NCBI RefSeq assembly: GCF_019050325.1
Contig: NZ_VOMB01000002.1
Coordinates: 372,001-436,000 of the forward strand
DNA from: [Mycobacterium] fortunisiensis
GTDB taxonomy: Bacteria; Actinomycetota; Actinomycetes; Mycobacteriales; Mycobacteriaceae
DNA length: 64,000 nt
Direction: 5' to 3'
Shown: in pieces, positions 17,680 through 25,348 of the stretch
Layout of the letters: each line of letters begins with the position of its first letter
Numbering within the stretch: position 1 is the stretch's first letter
Notes under the pieces: generated by a model
What the model was told of the DNA's origin: nothing
The model's input: only the letters and a program-made list of their open reading frames with translations
The model's database searches: none
Position numbers and translations under genes: made by a program

Positions 17680-17753
17680 TGGAGCCGATGACGGGAATCG
17701 AACCCGCGTATTCAGCTTGGGAAGCTGATGTTCTGCCATTGAACTACATCGGC
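17680..17753 (-). tRNA. tRNA-Gly (anticodon CCC), CCA encoded
   Basis: Read on the minus strand, a 74-nt cloverleaf is seen. The acceptor GCCGATG pairs with CATCGGC and is followed by T and an encoded CCA. The anticodon stem TCAGC/GCTGA has loop TTCCCAA, giving anticodon CCC (Gly, codon GGG). The T arm GCGGG-TTCGATT-CCCGT is standard. The GNAT relic begins 17 nt beyond its 3' end. Confidence 0.95.
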
Positions 17754-18116
17754 ATGGTGCTGAGGAAGGATAGCAACCCGGCCCGGCTCGTGGCTCAGCC
17801 GGGCGGATATCGTCCCGGCGAGTCTAAGAAATTGACGCCGGCCGACCCGTGCGGCGCCGGCGGCCGACTGGCGAAGGGCGCCGATCCAGTGGACACCCCG
17901 TTGCCCAGTGCGGACCCGGAGTCCGCGATGGCGTGGCGAAACTGACGACCACAGAACATGATTGTCGTTCACGCGTGCCCCTGAGAGCGCCGTAAAACCT
18001 CGGGCCGATAGTTCTCAGGTGCGCTCTCTACCGTCGTTCCTGTGGGGCTCCATCCGGTGCTGAATGGAGCGAACGGGCCCGCACGGCGGGCCGAATCAAC
18101 TGAGGGATCTCAACCA
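17754..18116. other. 363-bp region without a gene
   Basis: Upstream region of both the minus-strand tRNA and the plus-strand gene at 18117. No credible coding frame. A GC hairpin (GGCCCGC-ACG-GCGGGCC, 18076-18092) lies 24 bp before the 18117 start codon, and GAGGGA at about 18101 is its likely ribosome site. Confidence 0.6.
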
Positions 18117-18863
18117 ATGGATGTCGTAATCGGTATTGCCATGACCGCGCGTGACGCCCGGCTTGTCCTGGTTGAGGGCACGGACGGTGACGGCGCGGTG
18201 ATCGACCATGACTCGCTTGCCGCGGACACCCGCGTCGGCGTCGAGGACCCGGGCTTTCGCGAGTACGTCGTCAACGCGGTGCTCGACACCTACGCCGACG
18301 CGCCCGCGAACGGATACACCGTCGCCCGCGTCGCATTGACCTGGACCGACGAGGTGGACGCTGACGCCAAACTGGTACTCGATGCCCTCGCGGAGCAGGG
18401 CGTCGACAAGGTGGCCGTGGTCTCCACGGCCGACGCGGAAAGCTATGCCGGGGCGGCGAATTCAGTGGAGGCGCGTTCGGTCGTGCGCGACGACGACGCC
18501 GCCTTACTGGCCCGCGGCGCCCTGCTCGCCAGCGCCGACATTCGGGACGAGGCCGCCTCGGCGCCCATGCGCGACCCGGTGCGGCGCACCCTCGCCAAGA
18601 TCATGACGACGGCGGCGCTGATCGTGGCGGGTTCGGTGTTCGTGGCCATCACCGTGCACGGGAACGACGGCGGCGTCCCACAGCAGGCGTCAGCGCCGGT
18701 GGAACACACGGTGCCGGCCCCGCCCGCCGCGCCGGCCGAGCCGCCGATCCACACCGTCGTGCGCAAGGTGGTGCCGATGGCCGGGCGGGCGGCTGCGCAA
18801 TCCTTGTCGGCGCCCTACGCCGACACCTCGATGCCGCCATCGACAGGGGTGGTCCGTCGCTAA
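18117..18863 (+). CDS. DUF7159-like membrane protein, short form
   Basis: 248 aa from ATG 18117. Residues 1-155 align block by block with the N-terminal half of the protein at 19811: [21 protein letters not shown] versus MDIVLGVTMAPTTVRMVLVEG, then [20 protein letters not shown] and [12 protein letters not shown]. These blocks look like a reduced actin/Hsp70-type fold (an N-terminal strand-turn-strand like a phosphate-1 loop), although the central phosphate-2 block of the longer paralogue is missing. One membrane segment (about 162-180) is followed by a short Pro/Ala/Val tail outside. It lies directly upstream of dcd (16 bp). Function unknown. Confidence 0.75.
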   Translation: MDVVIGIAMTARDARLVLVEGTDGDGAVIDHDSLAADTRVGVEDPGFREYVVNAVLDTYADAPANGYTVARVALTWTDEVDADAKLVLDALAEQGVDKVAVVSTADAESYAGAANSVEARSVVRDDDAALLARGALLASADIRDEAASAPMRDPVRRTLAKIMTTAALIVAGSVFVAITVHGNDGGVPQQASAPVEHTVPAPPAAPAEPPIHTVVRKVVPMAGRAAAQSLSAPYADTSMPPSTGVVRR

Positions 18864-18867
18864 CCGA

Positions 18868-18873
18868 TACGCT
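18868..18873 (+). promoter_or_regulatory. -10 hexamer, leaderless dcd
   Basis: TACGCT six bases before GTG 18880, beginning just after the stop of the preceding gene. Confidence 0.45.
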
Positions 18874-18879
18874 CGTCGG

Positions 18880-19458
18880 GTGCTGCTCTCCGATCGAGAC
18901 ATCCGGGCCGAAATTTCCGCGAAACGCCTGGCCATTGAGCCGTTCGACGATGCCCTGGTGCAGCCGTCGAGTGTCGACGTCCGCCTGGACACGCTGTTTC
19001 GGGTGTTCAACAACACCCGCTACACCCATATCGACCCGGCCAAGCAGCAGGACGAGCTGACCACCCTGGTCGAGCCCGCCAAGGGGGAGCCGTTCGTGTT
19101 GCACCCCGGCGAGTTCGTGCTCGGCTCGACCCTGGAGGTGTGCACGCTGCCCGACGACCTGGCCGGCCGGCTGGAAGGCAAGTCCTCGCTGGGCCGTCTT
19201 GGCTTGTTGACGCACTCCACGGCCGGGTTCATCGACCCGGGCTTTTCCGGCCACATCACGCTGGAGCTGTCCAACGTCGCGAACCTGCCCATCACGTTGT
19301 GGCCGGGGATGAAGATCGGTCAGCTGTGCCTGCTGCGGCTGACCAGCCCGGCCGAGCATCCGTACGGCAGCGACAAGGTGGGCTCGAAATACCAGGGCCA
19401 GCGCGGGCCGACGCCGTCGCGCTCCTACCTCAACTTCATCAACAGCATCAGTAGTTAA
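18880..19458 (+). CDS. dcd: dCTP deaminase / dUTPase
   Basis: 192 aa, close to the 190 aa of the M. tuberculosis enzyme. Trimeric dUTPase-fold motifs: [20 protein letters not shown] (nucleotide-binding loops with the KSSLGR motif), [16 protein letters not shown] with the catalytic Glu, and a C-terminal [14 protein letters not shown] that closes over the triphosphate. The mycobacterial enzyme is described as bifunctional, turning dCTP directly into dUMP, ammonia and pyrophosphate, which supplies dUMP for thymidylate synthesis and avoids free dUTP. Cytoplasmic. The GTG start has a -10 hexamer at leaderless spacing. Confidence 0.96.
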   Translation: MLLSDRDIRAEISAKRLAIEPFDDALVQPSSVDVRLDTLFRVFNNTRYTHIDPAKQQDELTTLVEPAKGEPFVLHPGEFVLGSTLEVCTLPDDLAGRLEGKSSLGRLGLLTHSTAGFIDPGFSGHITLELSNVANLPITLWPGMKIGQLCLLRLTSPAEHPYGSDKVGSKYQGQRGPTPSRSYLNFINSISS

Positions 19459-19810
19459 GCGCCAGTCGCGCGTCGCCATTTTCTACCTGTGGGTTGTGGA
19501 AATTCGCGACCTGCAGCCCTGGTGTGGAAAGCGGCGCGAAAACCGGCGGGGAGGCCGCGCGGGCACCTGCGCGGATACCCGCGGGATGAACCGGACGGTT
19601 CTCTTTGTCGTAATACCGAGTAGGGTCTAACTAACCGGCGCCGGCGCGCAGCATGCCGTCGCGGTCCGACCAGAATCTCGGCGCTGTAGCTAATGCGCAT
19701 GGGTGTAACGATCGACCTGGTTACCCCGATGAAGGTTCTAGATGTCGGTTCGTGCGGAATGTGTGCGCAATGGCGACAAGTGCAGTGCAGCAAACACATT
19801 GGAGGGCTTG
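19459..19810. other. 352-bp intergenic region upstream of the long DUF7159-like gene
   Basis: No credible gene. It contains a dyad GAACCG-GA-CGGTTC (19588-19601) followed by a short T-rich stretch, which could end dcd transcription or bind a regulator. A ribosome site GGAGGG (19801-19806) serves the GTG at 19811. Confidence 0.55.
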
Positions 19811-21436
19811 GTGGACATCGTACTGGGTGTGACGATGGCACCTACGACAGTCCGCATGGTGCTGGTCGAGGGGGAGAAAGCCGACGGGGTCACCGTCGAT
19901 CACGACGTCTTCGACGTCACCGCCGAGGACGGTTCGGCAACTGCCGCCGACCAGGTGCTGGCGGCCATCCTTGGGACCCAGGAGAGCGCCACTGCCGGCG
20001 GGCACCACCTGAAATCCGTGGGTGTCACGTGGACGGATCATTCCGACGCCGCCGCGCTGCGCGACGCGCTGGCCGCGCACGGCATCGACGACGTCATGCT
20101 GGTCTCCGAAGGTCATGCCGCCGCGGCGCTGGCCCAAGCGGTGGGCCGCGCGGTCGGCTACGACACCACCGCGCTGCTGTTCATCGACCGGGACGCCGCG
20201 ACGCTGTCGGTGGTGCAGACCGACGACGGCTCGGTGGTCAAGGTGCTGGGCCGGTCCCTGCACAGCGCCGACGCCATGGCCGTGCTCACCGAAATGGCCG
20301 CGGCCGTCGACGCCGCCGACTCGGCGCCCCAGGGCATGTTCGTGGTGGGCGCCGGCGTGGATGTCGCCTCGGTGAAGTCGCATCTGGAACACCTGGTGTC
20401 GCTTCCGGTCAGCGCCCCGGACGAGCCGGAGATGGCGTTGGCCCGCGGCGCCGCGCTGGCCTCGGCCAACGCGCCCGCCTTCGAGGCTTCCACCGTCGGC
20501 CTGGCCTACTCGCAGGATCCTGACGGCACCACCGCGGGCAGCGCCTACGCGCTGGCCGGACTGGCCACCGAGATGGCTCCGCTGGGCGAGGATCCGATCG
20601 ACGCCCTGGACTTCGCCGCCGACGAGATGCCGCTGGAGGAGGAACGCAAACCATTCCTGCTCGTCGGTAGTGCTCTGACATCGGTATTCGTGGTTGGTGT
20701 TGTGGCGCTGGTTATTTCACTCGCAGTGAGCATCCGGCCGACGGTCGATCAGCGACCCTCCCCGGCCCAGGGAGCGGTGATGCCCACGGCTCCGGCGAAA
20801 CTCCCCGCACCCGCAGCGCCCCCGCCGGTGCCCGAAGCTCAGCCGGTCCAGGAAGCACCGCCACCGGCCCCGCCGCCCGAGACCATCAAGGCGCCGATCC
20901 CGGTGGTCCAGGAAGCCCCGGCGCCCGCCCCGCAGGCCCCGCCGCGCACGGTCTACGTCGAGCAGCCCGCCGCGGCGCCACCACCTGCGCCGGAAGCGCC
21001 TGCGCCGGCCCCCGAGGCTCCGCCGCCCGCACCGGTCCCGGTGGCCCCGGCTCCGGCACCGGTCTACACCCCGCCGGCGCCGTACATCCCGCCGCTGATC
21101 ACGCTGCCGGCGCCGCGCCTGCCGTCGATCTTCCGTCCGCCGTGGGAGCCGCAACGGCCGTCACGCGTCGAACCGCAGGCGCCATCGTGGGATCCGCCGT
21201 CGCGCGATGTCCCCGACACCCCGCGCTGGCCGGGGTCGGATTCTCGCCGCGGCTCCGACGACTGGGGGCCCAGCTCGGGCTGGAACCCCGGCCGTTCCGG
21301 CGGCTCGGGCGATTGGAACCCAGGCCGCTCGGGTGGCTCCGGTGACTGGAACCCGGGCCGGTCCGGTGGTTCGCACGGCGGGCACGGCGGCGGTGACGGC
21401 GGCTCGCTGTTCCCGTTCCCCTTCGGCGGGCACTGA
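19811..21436 (+). CDS. DUF7159-like membrane protein, long form with Pro-rich and WNPGRSGG-repeat tail
   Basis: 541 aa. The cytoplasmic part (1-280) reads as a degenerate actin/Hsp70-type fold: MDIVLGVTMAPTTVRMVLVE at the start, GIDDVMLVSEGHAAAALAQA and TTALLFIDRDAATLSVVQTD in the middle (like DnaK's phosphate-2 region), and GMFVVGAGVDVASVKSHL with ALARGAALASA like the adenosine region. A membrane helix (about 282-308) leads to ~140 residues rich in Pro/Ala/Glu. The end carries three copies of W-N-P-G-R-S-G-G and then GGHGGGDGGSLFPFPFGGH. The start is the GTG with GGAGGG before it. A short paralogue lies on the other side of dcd. Function unknown; an envelope-spanning sensor or scaffold is possible. 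Confidence 0.8.
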   Translation: MDIVLGVTMAPTTVRMVLVEGEKADGVTVDHDVFDVTAEDGSATAADQVLAAILGTQESATAGGHHLKSVGVTWTDHSDAAALRDALAAHGIDDVMLVSEGHAAAALAQAVGRAVGYDTTALLFIDRDAATLSVVQTDDGSVVKVLGRSLHSADAMAVLTEMAAAVDAADSAPQGMFVVGAGVDVASVKSHLEHLVSLPVSAPDEPEMALARGAALASANAPAFEASTVGLAYSQDPDGTTAGSAYALAGLATEMAPLGEDPIDALDFAADEMPLEEERKPFLLVGSALTSVFVVGVVALVISLAVSIRPTVDQRPSPAQGAVMPTAPAKLPAPAAPPPVPEAQPVQEAPPPAPPPETIKAPIPVVQEAPAPAPQAPPRTVYVEQPAAAPPPAPEAPAPAPEAPPPAPVPVAPAPAPVYTPPAPYIPPLITLPAPRLPSIFRPPWEPQRPSRVEPQAPSWDPPSRDVPDTPRWPGSDSRRGSDDWGPSSGWNPGRSGGSGDWNPGRSGGSGDWNPGRSGGSHGGHGGGDGGSLFPFPFGGH

Positions 21437-21512
21437 CAACTGTCACCTGCCGTTGGCCTGCCGCTCAGTGTCACGTAGCGGCCAGCTCATCCGCACCGCC
21501 TATCCAGGCAGT

Positions 21513-22844
21513 ATGCGATGCACCGTATTCGGTACCGGCTATCTGGGCGCGACTCATGCCGCGGGGATGGCCGAGCTCGGCCACGAGGTGATCGGGGTCG
21601 ACATCGACCCGGGCAAGGTGGCCAAACTGGCCGCCGGCGACATCCCGTTCTACGAGCCCGGCCTGCGCAAGGTGCTCAACGACAACCTGTCGGCCGGGCG
21701 GCTGCGGTTCACCACCGACTATGACGAGGCCGCCGACTTCGCCGACGTGCATTTCCTCGGCGTCGGCACCCCGCAGAAGAAGGGCGACTACAGCGCCGAC
21801 CTGCGCCACGTGCACGCCGTCATCGACACCCTGGTGCCGCGCCTGCGCCGCAACGCGGTCATCGTCGGCAAGTCGACCGTCCCGGTCGGAACCGCCGCTG
21901 ACCTGGCCGCGCGGGCCCGGGCCCTCGCACCCGCCGACGTGGACGTCGAGGTGGCCTGGAATCCGGAGTTCCTGCGCGAGGGCTACGCCGTACACGACAC
22001 CTTGCACCCCGATCGCATTGTGATTGGGGTGCAGCATGATTCCGCTCGCTCAGAGGCCGCGGTGCGCGAACTCTACGCCCCGATGATCGCCGAGGGGGTG
22101 CCGTTCCTGGTCACCGACTTGCAGACCGCCGAGCTGGTCAAGGTGTCGGCCAACGCCTTTCTGGCCACCAAGATCTCGTTCATCAACGCGATCTCCGAGG
22201 TGTGCGAGGCGGCCGGTGCCGACGTCACGCTGCTGGCCGACGCGCTGGGCTACGACCCGCGCATCGGGCGGCGATTCCTCAACGCGGGCTTGGGTTTCGG
22301 TGGCGGCTGCCTGCCCAAGGACATCCGGGCGTTCATGGCCCGCGCCGGTGAACTCGGCGCCAACCACGCACTGACCTTCCTGCGCGAGGTCGACAGCATC
22401 AACATGCGTCGCCGTACCGCGATGGTGGAGCTGACCACCCGCAGTTGCGGAGGATCGCTGCTGGGCGCCAACATCGCCGTCCTCGGCGCGGCGTTCAAAC
22501 CCGAATCCGACGACGTACGAGATTCCCCGGCGCTCAACGTCGCCGGGATGCTGCAACTGAACGGGGCCGCCGTCAACGTGTACGACCCCAAGGCGATGGA
22601 CAACTCGCAGCGGGTCTTTCCCACCCTGAACTACTCCACATCGGTCATCGAGGCCTGTGATCGGGCGGATGCGGTGCTGGTACTCACCGAGTGGGCCGAG
22701 TTCGTCACCCTCGACCCGGCCGAGCTGGCCGACACGGTGCGGGTCAAAGTTGTTGTCGACGGCCGTAATTGCCTGGATACCGAGCGGTGGCGAGAGGCCG
22801 GCTGGCGCGTCTATGCATTGGGCCGTCCGCTGAGCACTGTTTGA
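21513..22844 (+). CDS. udgA: UDP-glucose 6-dehydrogenase
   Basis: 443 aa, the length of M. tuberculosis UdgA (Rv0322). NAD-binding motif MRCTVFGTGYLGATHAAGMA (GxGYxG) at the start; central block LVKVSANAFLATKISFINAI; active-site Cys in LGFGGGCLPKDIRAF; C-terminal UDP-binding half with VLGAAFKPESDDVRDSPAL and VVVDGRNCLD. It oxidises UDP-glucose to UDP-glucuronate with two NAD+. In this genome the product could feed exopolysaccharide synthesis, for instance by the cluster at 50-60 kb, but that link is inference. ATG 21513 is the first start in frame with the Rossmann motif. Confidence 0.95.
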   Translation: MRCTVFGTGYLGATHAAGMAELGHEVIGVDIDPGKVAKLAAGDIPFYEPGLRKVLNDNLSAGRLRFTTDYDEAADFADVHFLGVGTPQKKGDYSADLRHVHAVIDTLVPRLRRNAVIVGKSTVPVGTAADLAARARALAPADVDVEVAWNPEFLREGYAVHDTLHPDRIVIGVQHDSARSEAAVRELYAPMIAEGVPFLVTDLQTAELVKVSANAFLATKISFINAISEVCEAAGADVTLLADALGYDPRIGRRFLNAGLGFGGGCLPKDIRAFMARAGELGANHALTFLREVDSINMRRRTAMVELTTRSCGGSLLGANIAVLGAAFKPESDDVRDSPALNVAGMLQLNGAAVNVYDPKAMDNSQRVFPTLNYSTSVIEACDRADAVLVLTEWAEFVTLDPAELADTVRVKVVVDGRNCLDTERWREAGWRVYALGRPLSTV

Positions 22845-22871
22845 GGCGTTGTCGAATAAAAACCGCGGTCG

Positions 22872-22877
22872 TAGGCT
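22872..22877 (+). promoter_or_regulatory. -10 hexamer, leaderless P450 gene
   Basis: TAGGCT six bases before ATG 22884. Confidence 0.45.
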
Positions 22878-22883
22878 CGGGTC

Positions 22884-24200
22884 ATGCGCCAACACATCCG
22901 ATGGCTGGCCCTGCACGGCGTGGTTCGCGGCATCTCGGTGGTGGGTGTGCGTCGCGGCGACGTGCAGGCGCGGCTGATCGCGGACCCACAGGTGCGGGCC
23001 GACCCGGCCCCGTTCGCCGACGAGATGCGGGCCAAAGGTCCGGTGATCCGCGGCCGCGCCCTGCTCATGACCTTCGACTACGGTGTGGCCGCCGACCTGC
23101 TGCGTTCTGACGATTTCCGGGTGTCCCGGCTCGGCGGCAACCTGCCCCGTCCGTTGCGCTGGATCGCCGACAAGACCGACACCGGCGGGCTGCACCCACT
23201 GCTGCCGCCCTCACTGCTGGCGGTGGAACCGCCCGATCACACCCGCTACCGCAAGCTGGTCTCCTCGGTGTTCACCACCCGCGCGGTGGCCCGGCTGCGC
23301 GAGCGCGTCCAGCAGACCGCCAACGAATTGCTGGACGCGATGGAAAGCGACGACGGTGTCGTCGACATCGTGGACCGGTACTGCGCGCAGCTGCCGGTCG
23401 CGGTGATCAGCGACATCCTCGGGGTGCCGGACGCCGACCGGTCGCAGATCCTGCGCTTCGGCGAACTCGGTGCGCCCAGCCTGGACATCGGACTGTCCTG
23501 GCGGCAGTACCGCAAGGTCAACGAGGGCATCGCCGGTTTCGAGGACTGGCTGACCCGTCATCTGCGTCAGCTGCGCCGCACTCCCGGCGACGACCTGCTC
23601 AGCCAGATCATCGCGGCCTCGGATGCCGGTGCGGCCGGCGAACCGCTGACCGATCCTGAGCTGCGGGCGCTGGCCGGGCTGGTGCTGGCGGCCGGGTTCG
23701 AGACGACGGTCAACCTGCTGGGCAACGGGATTCGGATGCTGCTCGGCCGTCCCGATCACCTGCACACCCTGTCCGCCCGCCCCGAACTGTGGCCCAACGC
23801 GGTGGAGGAGATCCTGCGGCTGGACTCCCCGGTGCTGATGAGCGCACGGGTGGCCCGGATCGACACCGAGGTGGCCGGCATGCCGGTCCAGGCCGGCGAG
23901 CTGGTGATCCTGCATCTGGCCGGCGCCAACCGTGACCCCGCGGTGTTCACCGATCCGCACCGCTTCGACATCGAACGCGAGAACGCCGGGCGGCACCTGT
24001 CGTTTTCCGGGGGCCGGCATTTCTGCCTCGGCGCCGCGCTGGCCCGGGCCGAAGGCCAGGTGGGCCTGCAAACCTTCTTCGACCGGTTCCCCGACGCGCG
24101 TGCTGCCGGTGCGGGCAGCCGCCGCGACACCCGAATCCTGCGCGGCTGGTCGACTCTGCCGATAACGCTCGGAAAGGCACGCACAGCGGTAGGTTCATGA
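22884..24200 (+). CDS. cyp140: Cytochrome P450, CYP140 type
   Basis: 438 aa. I-helix AGFETTVNLLGNGIRM, ExxR in VEEILRLDSPV (about 308), heme loop HLSFSGGRHFCLGAALARAE with the thiolate Cys381. The N-terminus (RQHIRWLALHGVVRGISVVG) and the long middle match what I recall of M. tuberculosis CYP140 (Rv1880c) closely, including VEPPDHTRYRK and RAAGAGSRRDTR. Class I bacterial P450, needing a ferredoxin and reductase not encoded here. Substrate unknown. The stop is followed one base later by the next gene's GTG. Confidence 0.93.
   Translation: MRQHIRWLALHGVVRGISVVGVRRGDVQARLIADPQVRADPAPFADEMRAKGPVIRGRALLMTFDYGVAADLLRSDDFRVSRLGGNLPRPLRWIADKTDTGGLHPLLPPSLLAVEPPDHTRYRKLVSSVFTTRAVARLRERVQQTANELLDAMESDDGVVDIVDRYCAQLPVAVISDILGVPDADRSQILRFGELGAPSLDIGLSWRQYRKVNEGIAGFEDWLTRHLRQLRRTPGDDLLSQIIAASDAGAAGEPLTDPELRALAGLVLAAGFETTVNLLGNGIRMLLGRPDHLHTLSARPELWPNAVEEILRLDSPVLMSARVARIDTEVAGMPVQAGELVILHLAGANRDPAVFTDPHRFDIERENAGRHLSFSGGRHFCLGAALARAEGQVGLQTFFDRFPDARAAGAGSRRDTRILRGWSTLPITLGKARTAVGS
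24190..24195 (+). promoter_or_regulatory. -10 hexamer, leaderless gene at 24202
   Basis: TAGGTT six bases before GTG 24202, inside the end of the P450 gene. Confidence 0.4.
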
Positions 24201-24201
24201 C

Positions 24202-24954
24202 GTGGACTTCCGGGCTGTACTGCTCGACCAGACCCGAATCTTCGGGGAGCTGATCGCCGCCAACGATCCCGAGACGCCGGTGCCGACGTGCCCGGACTGG
24301 ACGCTCAAGCAACTGTTCCGCCATGTCGGCCGTGGAAACCGTTGGGCGGCACAGATTATCTCCGAGCGCCGGGTCTCACCGCTGGATCCGCGGGAGGTGC
24401 ACGACGGCAAGCCGCCCGATGATCCCGACGCCGCCCTCGCCTGGCTCAACGAAGGCGCCGCCCAAGTTCTCAAGTCCGTCGACCAAGTCGGGACCGACAC
24501 CAGGGTGTGGACATTCCTCGGCCCCAAGCCCGGGGGCTGGTGGGTCCGGCGCCGGCTCCACGAAGCGACGGTGCACCGCGCGGACGCGGCACTCGCCGTC
24601 GGAGCGGACTACGACCTGCCGGCCGAACTCGCCGCCGACGCCGTCAGCGAGTGGCTTGAGATCGCGACGGCCATGGCCAAGAAACGGCACGCGGAACCGC
24701 TGGCCGCCGGAGTCAGCATGCACCTGCATGCCACCGACGACGGGCTGGGCCCGTCGGGGGAATGGACCGTGGCCCACGACGAGGATGGCCTTGGCTGGTC
24801 GCACAGCCACGGCAAGGGCAGCGTCGCACTCCGCGGCCCGGCAAAAGACCTGCTGCTGGCGGTCACCCGGCGGCGCAGCGCAGCCGATGTCGGTCTTGAG
24901 GTGTTCGGCGACACTGCGGTCTGGGACGCCTGGCTGGACCGCACACCGTACTGA
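24202..24954 (+). CDS. Mycothiol-dependent MDMPI-like (TIGR03083) protein
   Basis: 250 aa. N-terminal DinB/MDMPI domain: TPVPTCPDWTLKQLFRHVGR (first metal His) and RRRLHEATVHRADAALAVG with the HExxxHRxD pattern that completes the three-His metal site. The C-terminal ~90 residues are the MDMPI_C-like domain. Such enzymes use mycothiol and a divalent metal for isomerisation or transfer; the substrate is not known. It follows the P450 by one base and probably shares transcripts with it. Confidence 0.85.
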   Translation: MDFRAVLLDQTRIFGELIAANDPETPVPTCPDWTLKQLFRHVGRGNRWAAQIISERRVSPLDPREVHDGKPPDDPDAALAWLNEGAAQVLKSVDQVGTDTRVWTFLGPKPGGWWVRRRLHEATVHRADAALAVGADYDLPAELAADAVSEWLEIATAMAKKRHAEPLAAGVSMHLHATDDGLGPSGEWTVAHDEDGLGWSHSHGKGSVALRGPAKDLLLAVTRRRSAADVGLEVFGDTAVWDAWLDRTPY

Positions 24955-24960
24955 GTGGCG

Positions 24961-24966
24961 TACGTT
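24961..24966 (+). promoter_or_regulatory. -10 hexamer, leaderless NTF2-like gene
   Basis: TACGTT six bases before ATG 24973, which favours that ATG over the GTG at 24955. Confidence 0.42.
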
Positions 24967-24972
24967 TCGTTC

Positions 24973-25341
24973 ATGACCACATCCGAGATCGCCACGGTTC
25001 TGGCCTGGCATGACGCGCTGAACGACAAGGACATCGACACCCTGATCCAGCTGTCCAGCGACGACATCGAGGTGGGCGATGCCAACGGGGCCGCCCAGGG
25101 GCACACCGCACTGCGTGATTGGGCGGCCACCGCCGGGGCCACCGTCACGCCGGGGCGGATGTACGTGCACGACGGCGTCGTGGTCGTGGAACAGACCATC
25201 CGGGCCGCCGACGGGACCGCGCACGCCGGTGCGGCCGCGTTCCGGGTGGTGCACGACCACGTGACCTCGGTGTTCCGCCACGACACCCTGGCTGCCGCCC
25301 TGGCCGCCACCGAGCTCACCGAGGACGACCTGGCCGGCTGA
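24973..25341 (+). CDS. NTF2/SnoaL-like small protein
   Basis: 122 aa from ATG 24973. Cone-shaped alpha+beta barrel pattern: WHDALNDKDIDTLIQLSSDDI (helix then first strand), GHTALRDWAATAG, VVVVEQTIRAADGTAHAG, FRVVHDHVTSVFRHDTL. This is the common SnoaL/NTF2 scaffold, used either for small-molecule isomerases or as a binding domain; no catalytic pair can be assigned. It starts 18 bp after the MDMPI-like gene and is convergent with the molybdoenzyme gene, seven bases apart. A GTG at 24955 would add six residues. Confidence 0.8.
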   Translation: MTTSEIATVLAWHDALNDKDIDTLIQLSSDDIEVGDANGAAQGHTALRDWAATAGATVTPGRMYVHDGVVVVEQTIRAADGTAHAGAAAFRVVHDHVTSVFRHDTLAAALAATELTEDDLAG

Positions 25342-25348
25342 CGCGGCC

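Noticed and set aside
17448..17945. 165-codon frame across the tRNA-Gly region
   Set aside because: It runs through the tRNA gene in antisense and through the GNAT relic; no family and no ribosome site.
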